Shown here one piece after another: positions 36,734-49,200 of a stretch of 64,000 bases of DNA. The position numbers and the translations under genes were made by a program. Origin of the DNA: Cryptomeria japonica (taxonomy: Eukaryota > Streptophyta > Pinopsida > Cupressales > Cupressaceae); NCBI RefSeq assembly GCF_030272615.1, contig NC_081409.1, forward strand, positions 202,350,449 to 202,414,448, in the 5' to 3' direction. The notes beneath the pieces are model-generated. The model was not told where the DNA came from. It did no database searches and saw nothing but the letters and a program-made list of their open reading frames with translations. Positions within the stretch are counted from its first letter, which is position 1; every line of letters begins with the position of its first letter.

Positions 36734-37719
36734 AGCACCAGACCAAAAAAAAAAAAAAAAACAACAACAACAACTATACAAAGTTTGAAAAAAACAGAAG
36801 AAGGGTTTAGGAACGAAAACACCTAATTAGGCATAATTTCTTTCTACTGAAGATCTTCCTCAAACTGTCAATGCCAACCAAAACCAACATCATTTAACTA
36901 TCATGAGTAATGTGTTCCTTCTCAAGAAAAATTTGTCATTGTTGTTGAGAATCAAAGCTCTAACTAACTAAGTCGTACCCTAGCTCGAGGTCATCCAAAT
37001 CAAAATAACAAAATGCCTTTGCCTTTTATGAATTTGTCATTTGTCCCTGAGATGGGAGTAATTTCCTCTTTTATTTCAATGTCAATGTACATGCCTATAA
37101 CTTAGGATCATGATACTATATTTGATGCCTATGACAATGTATAAGAATCTGCTCAAAACCTTAGATCCTTAACATGTGTTTAGTATCCAAGATAAAATCT
37201 TATAATATGGATTTTTAGATTGGATCATAATATTATTCTTTGCAAAAGATTGAAGATCATATAAACAATAAGTCTTATCAATAAAATCCTTTTGCGTGAG
37301 CATGAATACTATCTTAGACAACCTTTGTCATTCAATAATGTAACTAAGACAAACCAAAAAGTATGCACCATAATAACATTCAAAAGCTCATATGCCCAAT
37401 CCAGTGACTGTCAAAGAACTGTAATGAAGAGACCATTAATTGAATTATCAAACCAATACCACCATATCCTATAAAGTGAATCATAAGGACAAGTTAACCT
37501 ATACCAAAACAAATAGTCATCATACCAATATTACCCAAAAGTAATCATGTCAACAATACTGTCACTACTCATCCTGTCATCAATACTATCATTGTTCATC
37601 CTGTCATCAATACTATCACTACTCATCCTTTCATCAATACCAAGAATATGACATGAAGCACAAAATAATGTATTTGTGTCTTTGTCATCAAGGACAACAA
37701 CAGAGAGGTCAATAGATAG

Positions 37720-38128
37720 CCCGCCAGTGCTAAAATGTTTACTTTATTTAATAGTAAAATCAATTGGATGAGTGAGAAAGAACTTCTAATTTCTTTGTCC
37801 ACTTTTGAATTTGAATACATGACAACTACTCATTCCTAAAAAGAATTCATTTGGACTAAGAGACCATGTTTAGCTATTAGAATTAAATAGGATATAGTGA
37901 CAATTTATTGTGATAGTCAAAGTTAGTTAAGAATCTAACATTCTATGTCAAGACCAACCACATTGATGTTCAATATCATTTTGCTAGAGATATGGTTGAG
38001 GATGGTAGGGTGAAACTAGTTAAGATAGAAACTTTTATCAATATTTTAGATTCTTTAACTAAGTTTGTGAGCACATAGAATTTTAGATGATCTCTAGAGT
38101 CTATGGGCCTCTCAATCCCTAGCAATTA
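37720..38128 (+). pseudogene. Copia gag-pol relic, RNase H end (part 2)
   Basis: This is the continuation of the relic cut at 15037. Across the 22.7 kb insert the RNase H reading resumes in the expected register. It then reads a degraded EFEYMTTTHS-like stretch, YCDSQ (about 37898), TNHIDVQYHFARDMVEDG (about 37950-38005) and LVKIETFINILDSLTKFV. It closes near GLSIPSN at about 38128. Stops and frameshifts remain. Its lineage differs from the Copia elements at 17777 and 45723, judged from the C-terminus. Confidence 0.7.
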
Positions 38129-41100
38129 AATCATGGTGTTGATACCCTCTTTACTCTTGTAAGGTGTTTAATAAGTGGAAGAATCTTAGGAAAGGGTCAC
38201 TTGACTTTGTACTTACAAAAAGTTACTATTTATGATACATTTTGATTTAAGCATGGATGAGTCCAAACATTTCCCCAAGGCTACGGAATTGCCAAATGAA
38301 TATGTTGATAAAGTTTTGGCCCTAGCCTATGTTTGCTTTTCAGTTATTGAAGTTTCTATTTTAAAAGTTTCATAGTCCACTTTTGAGGCATTTATAGGCC
38401 GTTTTTGGGCTCAAACATAGTCATAATCAAAAAAATTAGTTATATGTTGAGATAGCACTTCGCAAGATTTCCAACAATTCAAAAGGTCATCAATCAACCT
38501 CTTAGATCAAAAGTTATTGCCTCCATAAATCGAGTCTATCGAAATGAAAATGTGGTGGACATATAAAAGAGCTATAAGGGGAAGTTACATGTGTTGGTGT
38601 GTGTTTTGCCACATCATAGGACATCTTTAATTGGACATAAGTTGGGTGTCACTTTTTGGGTGGTTTTAGCTCATGATTTTTGTAAATATTATTTGATGAA
38701 TTCATATATTTTATCTCCAATATAAATTAGATGTTTGACATGGAAGTTGTGTATGAGAGTCTTATAGATGTTGAGTTGCCTCCAAATCTCTGATTGGTGA
38801 TACTCCTATTAAAAACTGATATGTAAGTATATTACAATCTTGTTGATTTTTTAATAATATATCGGACAGGTGGAGTGTGGAGTTTTCTCCTAAAAGGGTT
38901 ATTTCCCACATAAATCATTGTGTTGTGATATAAATGGTATTTATATTAATACTATTTAGTTTCTATAACTTTTGTAAAGATCTAATTTTTCTTCTCTATA
39001 TTAGTATGAATTTGTTCCACTACATTAGATTCCTTACAATATTGTTAGAGCAATAGTAGATGTCTCATCAATAACAATAGCTAAGTTATTGCAACTACAA
39101 CATCTTCCTAACTATCTTGCTAAGCAATTGTCAATGATCTTGTGAAGATCAAAAACAACATCAAACTATCCATGAAGAATTCAAGCAAGCATTCCTCATG
39201 AGGTGAGGTTGGTGAATCACTATTGAAATATGTTACAAGAGGACTATCACTCCTTATCTCTTAAATGCGAGCAAAAGAGAAAAATTTGGAACTTTTTCTT
39301 TGAGGTGGATATATGAAAATGGTTTGGAGGTGGCAAAGAAGGTCGATTTAGCTTTTGCTTTCGGTAAGGTGGAGTTGGGAAGTGCTCAAAGTTTCTTTTG
39401 GGAGGTGGGTGAGTGATGTTAATGTCAATAGTGGTAGGATGGTGAATATCAAGGAAGATTTGATTGTGGCTACATTGAAATGGAAGGAGTGAAGCATAAG
39501 TGACACTTGAAACAGCCATTGTATTAGGAATATCCAAGGGCTTGGAATAAGGAGAAATATTAGGAAGATCTAGAATGGAATGAAGGTCCATCAAAGGAGC
39601 TAAGAAGACTTGGACCCTTTTGGTGTGAGGTTCATCAATACCATGGCGAGGGAGAGAAAGTGTTATAAGAGTAGAATAATGAGATGGAGAAGGGGGAAAA
39701 TGCATGATAATATTTGGAGGTGGTTGCATATGAGGATGACACTAAATGTCTGACATCTTCATGGTAGCTTGAACCTCAGCCAATGTACGTCAATGATGCT
39801 TTGTTCACATGCAAGTTGGTTTCATTGATGGTGGAGTTCAAGTACAATTGTGGGATGAGGAGAAGGATTACTCTACTTTAATTGTTGGGTTGTCCTCCCT
39901 TCTAGAAGAAGAGGGGCAATCTTGGTGGGTAGAGGTTGAGATACCTAGGGTGCACATGTTAGAACCTCCATCATGAGTGCATTTCCTTGTTCTCTCACAA
40001 GGGTAGCTAGAGGAATAAGAGGTAACATTGGTTATGCATGAGAGGATTCTCGTCCAATGGGCTTCTTTCCCTTCCCTATTGGGGGGTAGTTATAGAAATG
40101 GAAGGAGCCAAACGAGGATGAAAAACTTGTGGGGAAGATATTGACAACATGGGTGCCTTTCCTTGGTTTGTCAACTCGCATGTGGATAAACATGAGGTGG
40201 TGCGGTGTAAGGCCTAGCCTTCCATGTATCTAATGTTATTCTTTTCTTTATTGATGGGTTCTATTGTTGCTAGTTAATTTAATCATATGGTTAATGAATT
40301 AAGTAAATTAGTTTAATTATGTTGATGATAATGATCTGACTAAGAGTTAGATATGTTACTTTCATTCAATTCTTATGTCATGAATATATACTTTGAAGTG
40401 TGTCAATCCTATGTTATTCAAGTGAAATTGAAAAAGGTTAAATCTTTTAGTGGCATCATAATAACAAGGAATGTCTAGGCTATCATGTATTTGATTTATA
40501 AGTTATAAATGTATGTTCTACATTATATGAATTTTAGGTTAATTGATTTAACTGGTTGTGTTGTAATGAATAGAAATATCCATGTTAAATGGATTAAATG
40601 ATAAGACATGTGAAGTGTAAATAAAAATATATTAATGATGTTTGTTATGATGAATAATTGAAATCAAGTTACTATTTGAATGACAAATGTCTTCATATCA
40701 TGTTTCAAGTTGTGTCAACTATATGATGAACATGTTAATAGGTGCAATTGAGTGTGTAAGTAAGTCCATGGCCAATGGAAATGTTAGAGGTCACTTGGGA
40801 ACCGTTATTATGAATAATCAGTTGAGCCTAACCTGAGTCTATATGAAGAGGCTCAGTTTTTTAATGATGTGTATTTTGTATTTGTAATGTGAAAATTATT
40901 GTTCGTAATATGAAATTTGCATTCGTACCTTATGAAATGTATTATTTTTTTATGATAAAATGATGCATTTGAATGTTGTGTTGGTGAGTCAAGTGGAAGA
41001 ATTTCTTATCTTGTGTTTCAAACTTGTATTTATATTTTATTTCAATGTTTAAGATGGTTTAAAAACGTTTTTTTCATCTCATTTTGGTGCTCCTAAAGTC

Positions 41101-43906
41101 TTAGGCCATAGGACTAGGAGTGAGGGCTCTTTTGGAGGGCATAAATTAAACCATGTGTGAATTTTGGACCTCTTTCTATAACCATTTGTAAATGTCATGA
41201 AATTTGATCATGCTAGACAAATCTTGAAGGGGGCATGTTGTAATGGGATACATGGAATGATCTTGGATGAGGAATTTTTTGAAATAAAAAATGATCCCAT
41301 GAAGCTTTCTATCACGAATGAGCAAGATGCTTAGAGTGAGTTAGAATATCAATTTTGTTGTCACCTTCACAATGAGAGATGAGGAGATTGAGATTTTTAT
41401 TTATTTCTCAAATTTGTAGAGAAGGGGGCTTTTGGACGAGACCAAATATTTTTAATTTTCGGAGGAGCTTGGCTTTAGGAAAGGAGATTTTATTTTGGAG
41501 GTAATTTCACTTGAGGATCTATATCAACCCCTTATCAATTTCCATGGAAGCTTGAGAGGTAGATTTTCATTTTGCTTGGATGTAATTGTGTTGAAGGCTT
41601 GAAAAAAGTAATGCTAAATGAACTTATTATAAAAAATTAAAAAAAGATCGAATAGGTTGTCCTCTCATCTCTCCTTAAATTAAGCTTGAAGAAATTTCTT
41701 GTAATTTATTTCCTATCGTATTCTTATAGAGCTTGTGTTGTAGGAATTTATGTAAAATAGAAGTAGTGATCTATGTTGTTTGTGTTGTGTGAGTATGTAA
41801 CTTGGATATCCAAGAGGCCTCCTAGCTTGAGGGCGGCTGGTGAGAAAGCATACAACGGGAAGGTGAGCTCTCACTAGTAAATGGAAAATGTTTTCCTTGT
41901 CGATTTTTATGTACAGATTGAGAATTGTAGGAAGTTTAGTTATATTTTGGACCATCATTTTTATTTATACATCATAAATATTATACCAAAATTCTATCAA
42001 CCACCCATGAAAAGGGTTCTCATTTCTCCATTATAGATGTATCACCCTGGATAGAAATAGATCTATTACAAAGAATAAATGGTGATATAATAGAGTCAAT
42101 AACATTTAAAGTATAGAATATCTTATTGTCATAGTGACCCCCCAATAGCCGTCATAGTGAAAACACCATTGATACTATTGGGACATTTGTCCACAAATAC
42201 TAACGATTTTGAGTGGACGGTTACTGGAACATCTTTAGTTAGGTATTAGGCGACACTTTGAAATGTGCACTTTTTGACCTTTGTGCGCATAACTGATTCT
42301 ACAGCATGCACATTACTACCCAGAAGCCAAATCAATAGCTTTAAACAGTTAAGTTTAAGTCACATACGAAGACAACAAATTCAAAATCTTACGTACCATT
42401 CAAGTTCTGTGGGTGCACGAAATTAGCTATGACGGCTACTGGTGCTCCTCCCCTAGTTCATTTCAGAACCAGCAATGAATCTCTGCCTATTTACTTTTAT
42501 TTCAAATATTTAGAATATATAAAGATTTCATCTAAGGTGAAGATAGTAGTTAGCAAATTAAAGGTACAGAGAACCCTAAATTCAAAGATTATCATATATT
42601 GAATGTAAGTGTAAAGAAAAACTGTTTTTCACTGAAGATTTGAAGGGTATTACAACATTTTATGGAATGAATTCCAGCAATAACAAATGGCTTATACAGG
42701 GTCACATTTCAAAATGTAGTTTAATCTAGTTGCTGGGCAAAATATAGAATCAACAATAATCTTTACAAAGCAAGGAAAAAAAATAACAATCTGTGAAAAA
42801 CATTTTAATCAGTACCTAGACATATGACGCTAATCAACCCTAATTTTTTAGGGCACCCAAAACTGTAATATGTATGATCACACTTTTAGCAGTATCATCA
42901 CTCTAAGGGCAAGGGAGTAAATCATCTTATTAAAACCCTCATTCTAAGAACATATATGAAAACCTGCAATACAATAACAGATAAACCAAAATAACGAGCA
43001 AAAAATGAAATATATAAAATAGATAAGAGAAAACAAGTGCAAACTATTTTAGACTGTTAAAATTCTCTTACAGCAATCATTAATGGCGGTTGTGGAGGGT
43101 GAAAATTGGTGCCAGTCCCTGTTTTGAAGCCCTTTTCCAGAACTGTAGAGTAAAACAAATGAAATGAACATAAAATAGAAGATAAGTTATGGCAGAGATC
43201 ATCTTAGGGTTGAAAATAAAAAGGCGAGTTAAGTTTATATGGAGTTTAGTCAAAATAACCTAACAAAACATTTAAATGTGATGTCATTGTTTTGTTTTTG
43301 TTTTTGTTTTTTGTTTTTATTTTTGTTTTTTGTTTTTTAATTGAAGAAGATTTGGATTTGGCATCATTTAGATGCTTACAACATAGACGTCATATATTTA
43401 GAGTGTGTTTGAAGATTTACAATTATTTCTATTTTCTGTAAAGAAACTTTCTAATGAGAGGCTTAATCATTTATCCTAAGATATCGTTGTTAATATTCTT
43501 TCAAAGTTAAAGTAGTGTCATGGAACACACAAGGTAAAGAGTATAGTCAATTTGGGTAGTCGACACAAGAGGGGATTTCATAGGAAACATTAAGTGTTGA
43601 TGACAACATTAGGGGATGCATAGATCTCTAGAATAATGGCACAAGGCACACATAATTATAGTGCATAAGAAACAACATTGTAGCCTTAAAAATGGATTTC
43701 CAATCATAGTTGTAAGTGAGATAAATAAATAAAATTGCTAATTGGAGGCTTTGACCCTTTATCGTAAGATATCATTGTTATTATTCATTCCAAGCTCGAT
43801 TAGTGTCATGGAGCACATAAGGTAAAGAGCATAGTCAATTTGGACAACCTCATACAAGAGGGGATTGCACAAGAAACATTAAGTGTTGATGACAACATTA
43901 GGGAAT
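38129..43906. other. AT-rich intergenic or decayed repeat DNA
   Basis: No intact gene. A Pro/Ser/His-rich minus-strand frame (39247-39729) and flanking broken frames up to about 40200 may be an old Gypsy gag-side relic, but I see no diagnostic motif. Near 41220-41245 a purine run TTGAAGGGGGCA is followed by TGTTGTAATGGG, resembling a polypurine tract/LTR junction on the plus strand. An inverted repeat lies at about 42146-42160 / 42428-42442. Tandem copies about 288 bp apart occupy about 43460-43906. The rest shows nothing I can name. Confidence 0.4.
43460..43906. repeat. Tandem duplication with a 288-bp period
   Basis: AGTGTCATGG occurs at 43514 and 43802, with flanking similarity over most of the unit. 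The second copy is cut at 43906 by the gag-only array and resumes at 57637 (ACATAGATCTCT), matching 43618 onward of the first copy. Confidence 0.75.
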
Positions 43907-43966
43907 TGTAATGTCCCTACTATTTAGAGATCATTATCCTGCAAAACAGATTGTAAGAACATAACA

Positions 43967-44059
<93 letters not shown>

Positions 44060-45602
44060 CAATTTTAACTTTAATGCTTTAATTAACATAATCATAATTT
44101 TTATCTAATAAAAAGGATACGAATACCATACAAGGTATGTCCTTAGGCGGTCGTGAAGCTCGCCTTCTTGGAACCCCTTGGTTCCAAGATGTTCTTAGGC
44201 TACCGTGAAGCTCACCCTCTTGCAACCCCTTGATTCCAAGCCCTCCAAGAAATCGAAGATGAGTTCGAATCCGATCTTTTACACCCAAGCCCTCCAAGGA
44301 AGACCCTTGTCAATTCCTTGCCTTGGGTGATGCCTTCATCACCCAAGTCCTTAGAGGGGATCGGCCCAACCTTTGAGTCATGTCTTGGGTATAACCTCTT
44401 ACACCCAAGCCAGCCAAGGAAGACCGTTGCCTTTCCTTGTCTCGAATGATGCCTCCATCATCCAAGTCCTCAAGGGAATTGACCAAATCCTTCTCTTCTC
44501 GGTTGAGTTTTAGTCAACCAAGCCATACATTTGCATAACATTTTCAGTTTATAAACTATCCCTTGTGTTAACATGAATTCTCAATGTATTCTTTAATTAA
44601 CATATATATCAATATGATTTTCCATCTTTTGCATATGCATTACATTTCTTTAGATACCTTGTATTCATAATCCTTCTTAATATGCAAACTTATGTATACA
44701 ACATTTAACAAGATTATATATTTTCCTATTTTTAACGACTGGTGAATATTATACATTAAGATGTGTATAAATATTCACTAGACTACCATTAATATCACCT
44801 ATCAATGAACCTTACCCTTTACCCATTACCCATTATTAACTAATATTAATTAATATTAATGAACTTTTATTATTAACACCACCTATTAATATTAATAATA
44901 ATGATCTTCCATATACTATACCTATTATTTTAATATAGGGAGGAATTATGTTCCTTACCTCGCAGTCTGCTCACCTTTACCCTCTCCCTGCAATCCACTC
45001 CTCCTCCCTTTCCTCCCCGTCCGCTCTCCTCCTTTTTCTCCCCTTCTCCCGCCCTCCTTCCTTCCCCTTTAAACCCCATGAAGGGATGTGCCCCTCCACG
45101 GTCCCCTTCTGCATGAAGGGGTGCGAGGGTAACCGCAACCCAGGCTGCATTTACCGTCGCATCCCTTTGTGCGGGGGTGATCGTGGTTGGGGTGGGGGGG
45201 GGGGGGTATGTTAATATTAATTTATACGGGGAGGGGGGGGAAACTTATTATATTTTAAATATTCGATGTTTTTTTGAATATACTAACTATTATATATTTA
45301 AATATTGTTATTGTAAATATATTAAATATTAAATAATACTTTCTTAATATATATTAAATATATTTTCTTTATTATTTTTTTATATTGACATTTAATAATA
45401 TATTTAATAATATTTTTCTTTATTATTTTTTTATATTGACATTTAATAATATATTTAATAATATTTTTCTTTATTATTTTATATATTAAATACATTAATA
45501 TTTTAATCATTTATTTACAATATTTAATGATTTATTTCTTCTTTAGGATATTAATATTTTTTTAAATAATTTGTATCAAGTGATATCATGGGGGTTATCA
45601 CA
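43907..45602 (-). repeat. LTR a of the gag-only array (1,696 bp)
   Basis: Plus strand TGTAATGTCCC...GTTATCACA. Contains an (AT)n run at 43970-44057, a 52-bp tandem repeat around 44145-44250, a C/T-rich tract at 44990-45070, G runs at 45189-45240 and an approximately 52-bp AT-rich tandem repeat at 45363-45490. Confidence 0.88.
43970..44057. repeat. (AT)n microsatellite in LTR a
   Basis: Pure AT dinucleotide run. The homologous sites are 53140-53345 in LTR b and 56344-56394 in LTR c, with very different lengths. Confidence 0.95.
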
Positions 45603-45722
45603 GTGCCTCCGTCTTAATTTTGCTTGTCCTCAAGCATATTTAGGTCAGTCTCTTTTTATTTGTGGGGGACTATGAATGATTTGACCTTCGGTCAGAGATT
45701 TATCCAAGACCATTCATTGGGC

Positions 45723-46040
45723 TGTAAGATTTGAGAAATACAAATCCACAGAACCCAAAGAAACCTGCATGCAAGAAACTTGTCACAAAGAAAGAGAGAG
45801 AACGAAACAAGGGTTTTGGCTCTGACAAAGTGAAAAGATTTATTATCAGAGAAAAAATGAATCAAGAAGAAGCAATAATACAAGAGATCAATCCTTATAA
45901 AGGAGATCAACACCGAAAGGAAAACATAACCCTAAGGTGAGTGCATTTAATAATTAAATATTAATTATTAAATGACTAATATATGCATAAAGTGAAATCT
46001 TAAGAGGAGAGTAAAGTTAATTAATTACTTTACTCTAACA
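45723..46040 (-). repeat. 3' LTR of Copia 2 (318 bp)
   Basis: Plus strand TGTAAGATTTG...CTCTAACA. Confidence 0.93.
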
Positions 46041-46056
46041 CCCCCCCTTAAGATGA
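46041..46056 (-). other. Polypurine tract of Copia 2
   Basis: Minus strand reads CATCTTAAGGGGGGG directly before the LTR start TGTTAGAG. Confidence 0.85.
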
Positions 46057-46263
46057 GCTACAATGCAGCTACAAACAATGCAGAAGAAAACAAAGGAACT
46101 ACAATGCAATAGAGGGTCCCGGCAACAAGGCCTGATCAGGTACCCGAATACAAGAAAATCTCTAAAAAGCGGAGTAAAGGAGAAAACCCAGTGGGAAAAA
46201 ACTCCTCTCTAAAAAGAGATAAATAAACATGTTGAAAAGAAAAACATGAAGGAAGGAAGGCCT

Positions 46264-49200
46264 CACTGAGACCCCCCAAGGACAACTTCCTTCACCCCAA
46301 GCATGGAGCGCAACTGAAGATAGCGGGGAGATGCCAAAGGTTTAGTGAAGATGTCTGCAACCTGCTCCTCTGTAGGAATGTACTCCAAGATGAGAGAACC
46401 ATCCTTAATCAACTACCTAATGAAGTGCAAGTGGATTTCAATGTGCTTTGTCTGCCGATGCTCCACTGGGTTGCGAGAAATGTGAATGGCACTTTGATTG
46501 TCACACCAAAGAATAGTGGGACAATCTGGAGGAAACCCAAACTCTGTCATCAATTGCCGAAGCCATAAAACCTCCTGACTGGCTAACACTGCTGCACGGT
46601 ACTCAGCCTCTGTAGATGATAATGCAATAGTAGACTGCTTCTTACAAGACCATGTGATAGGACCAGAACCAAGGCAAAAAACAAAGCCAGAAGTAGACTT
46701 CCGATCATTGACATCACCAGCCCAATCGGAGTCAGTGAAGCCAATGGTGTGAGGGGATCCTGAAGTGTAGTGAATGCCATAATGAGTGGTGCCCCGAATG
46801 TACCTCAAAATACGTTTGGCTGCTTGCTAATGGCTCTCATGAGGATCATGGGAGAACCGAGAGACAAGGCCAACCACAAAGGAAAGATCAGGACGAGAAT
46901 GTGTCAGGTACAACAAACTGCCAACCAACTGCCTGTATAAAGTGGGGTCTACGGAAGGAGTAGAGCAAGTGGAAGACAAAACAACACCTGACTGAAATGG
47001 AGTGGGGGCAGACTTGCAATCAAGCATGCCAAATCGCTGAAGCATATCAAGAGCATACTTCTCCTGAAATATGGAAATCCCATCCGAAGACTGAATAACC
47101 TGTAGACCCAAAAAGAAGTGCAAGAGACCAAGATCTGTCATCTCAAACTGCTCCATCAAAGCTCTTTGAACACGCTAAATCATGGAGGATGAGCTACCTG
47201 TAAGGATGAGATCATCTACATATAGCACAAGAATCAAAAGATCACCCTCCTGACGCTGAATATACACTGTGTGATCGGAATGACAGCGTGTGAAGTGAGA
47301 GGAAAGCAAGAAAGAGTCCATCTTCTCATACCAAGCCCCGAGGGGCTTGTTTGAGACCATATAATGAACGTCGAAGTCTGCAAACCAAAGAAGTGTCCTG
47401 CACAAATCCCTGAGGCTGCTCCATATAGATCTCCTCATGTAGGTCTCCATGCAAGAAGGCACTCTTCGCATCCATCTGAAACGTTGTCCATCCCTATGAA
47501 GCTGCAAGTGAAAGTACCAGGCGTATAGAATTCATCTTGGCGACAGGAGCAAAGGTCTCAGAGTAGTCAATACCCTCTACCTGAGAAAACCCCTTCGCAA
47601 CAAGACATGCCTTATACTTATCAATAGAACCATCTACAGCATACTTGGTACGATACACCCACTTGCACCGAACCAACTTTCTTCCCTTAGGAAGAGGACA
47701 AAGATCCCAAGTATGATTCTTCATCAAAGAAGAATACTCCTCATCCATGGCCCTATCCCACTCAAGGTGTCCTGTCGCCTCTGAAAACTTTTGAGGATCA
47801 TCTGAAATGGCATGACTCAAAAGACTAGAACTAGACGTCTGAGCACGAGTGTGACGAGTAACAGAAGGATCACCTGCCAAAGAACCAGTTGCATCAACAG
47901 TGACACGGGCCCACCTCAGCAAAGACGGAGCAACTGGTGGTGGTGGAGATGGTGGAGCATCATCTACATCATCCTCAAGAGATAAGTAATCCTCAAGAGA
48001 TGAAGAGGAAGGAGTAGGCAATGAGGGAGAAGCTGGTGATGGAGAATCCATCTGAGGATCGCGCTCATCAAACTGGACATCCCGCTGAAACAGGACATCT
48101 CTGGAATCAGGATCAAACAACCTGTATGCCTTAACATCCTCACAGTAGCCAACAAATATGAGTGGTCGGCTCTTCCTCTCCATGGCTTTCCGCTGAGCAT
48201 CAGGATTAAATGCCCAAGCCTCACTACCAAAAACTCGGAATGTAGAAACATCAGGCTTGACATGGGTCCAAGCCTCCTCAAGAGTCATATGTCGCAATGC
48301 CTTATGAGGCATCCGATTCTGAATATAATTGGCACAATTGACTGCCTCAGCCCAAAATGAAGAACTCATAACTCGAGACTGTATCATACAATTTTCCATC
48401 TCCCGTAAGGTTCTGTTCTTTCTCTCAGCAAAACCATTCTGCTGAGGGGTGTAAGGAACTGTAAACTGATGTTGTAAACCATGCTCAGTGCAAAAATCTT
48501 TGAAAGTCTAATTAACATACTCCCCCCCATTATCTGTGCGTATCCTCCTGATAGAAAGTCCAGATTGCTTCTCCACAAATGTCTTAAAAATCCTGAATGA
48601 GTCAAAGACATCAGACTTGTACTTAAGAAAGTACACCCATGTACGTCTGGAGAAGTCATCAATAAAAGTGAGCACATAACGGGCCCCTAAAAAGGAAGGA
48701 GTCGGAAAGGACATAAGATCACTGTGTACCAACTCTAGAGCTACCCTAGCACGAGAGGCTCGACCCTTAGGAAAAGGATCTCGATGATGTTTGCCAAGGA
48801 CACAACCATGACATACACCATCAATACAAGAAATCTGTGGAAGCCCAATCACAAGTGCCTATGTACTCATCTGCTGTAGATATATGTAATTGACATGGCC
48901 AAAACACTCATGTCAAAGCCTGCTCACTGAATCTGCATGTGCTATAAGAGAGGAACCAACAGTGTCTGAACTCTCAAAGCCATCAAATCTATATAAGTGA
49001 GATGCAGAATCCACACTCCCAGTAGCCACAACCAAGTCAGGATCATGAAGATCTCTAATAACCACATCATGAGGTGAGAACTCAACTGTCTTACCAGAGC
49101 TCGAGTGGCAAATCTGATAAACGGATAGAAGGTTTGTCAAAATGTCAAGAACCAAAAGCACATCCTGTAGACAACCACCATCCAATGAAACAGTTCCGGA

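Larger units (their letters stand above)
15038..37714 (-). repeat. Solo Copia-type LTR (about 2.7 kb), split by the Tat Gypsy element
   Basis: The two halves are 15038-15846 and 35813-37714. The plus-strand start TGTTGGAGTACAG followed by ACACTGAGGGGGGGG matches the ends of other Copia LTRs here read in reverse. The far end, on the minus strand, gives TGTTGTCCTTGATGACAAAG, similar to the start of Copia LTRs. GATAG flanks both sides (15033-15037 and 37715-37719). The exact right terminus is uncertain by 3-4 bp. It contains a weak Copia LTR motif at 15440-15460, a 244-bp tandem duplication and a 27-bp triplication (about 37565-37640). No internal genes, hence a solo LTR. Confidence 0.6.

Noticed and set aside
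39247-39729. 160-codon Pro/Ser/His-rich ORF as a host gene
   Set aside because: Low-complexity composition and broken flanks; at most an old gag-side relic, no diagnostic motif.
44948-45214. ORF repeated at 54262-54534 and 57313-57594 (MFLTSQSAHLYPLP...)
   Set aside because: Lies within each LTR of the gag-only array, opposite to the element's sense; repeated because the LTRs are repeated.
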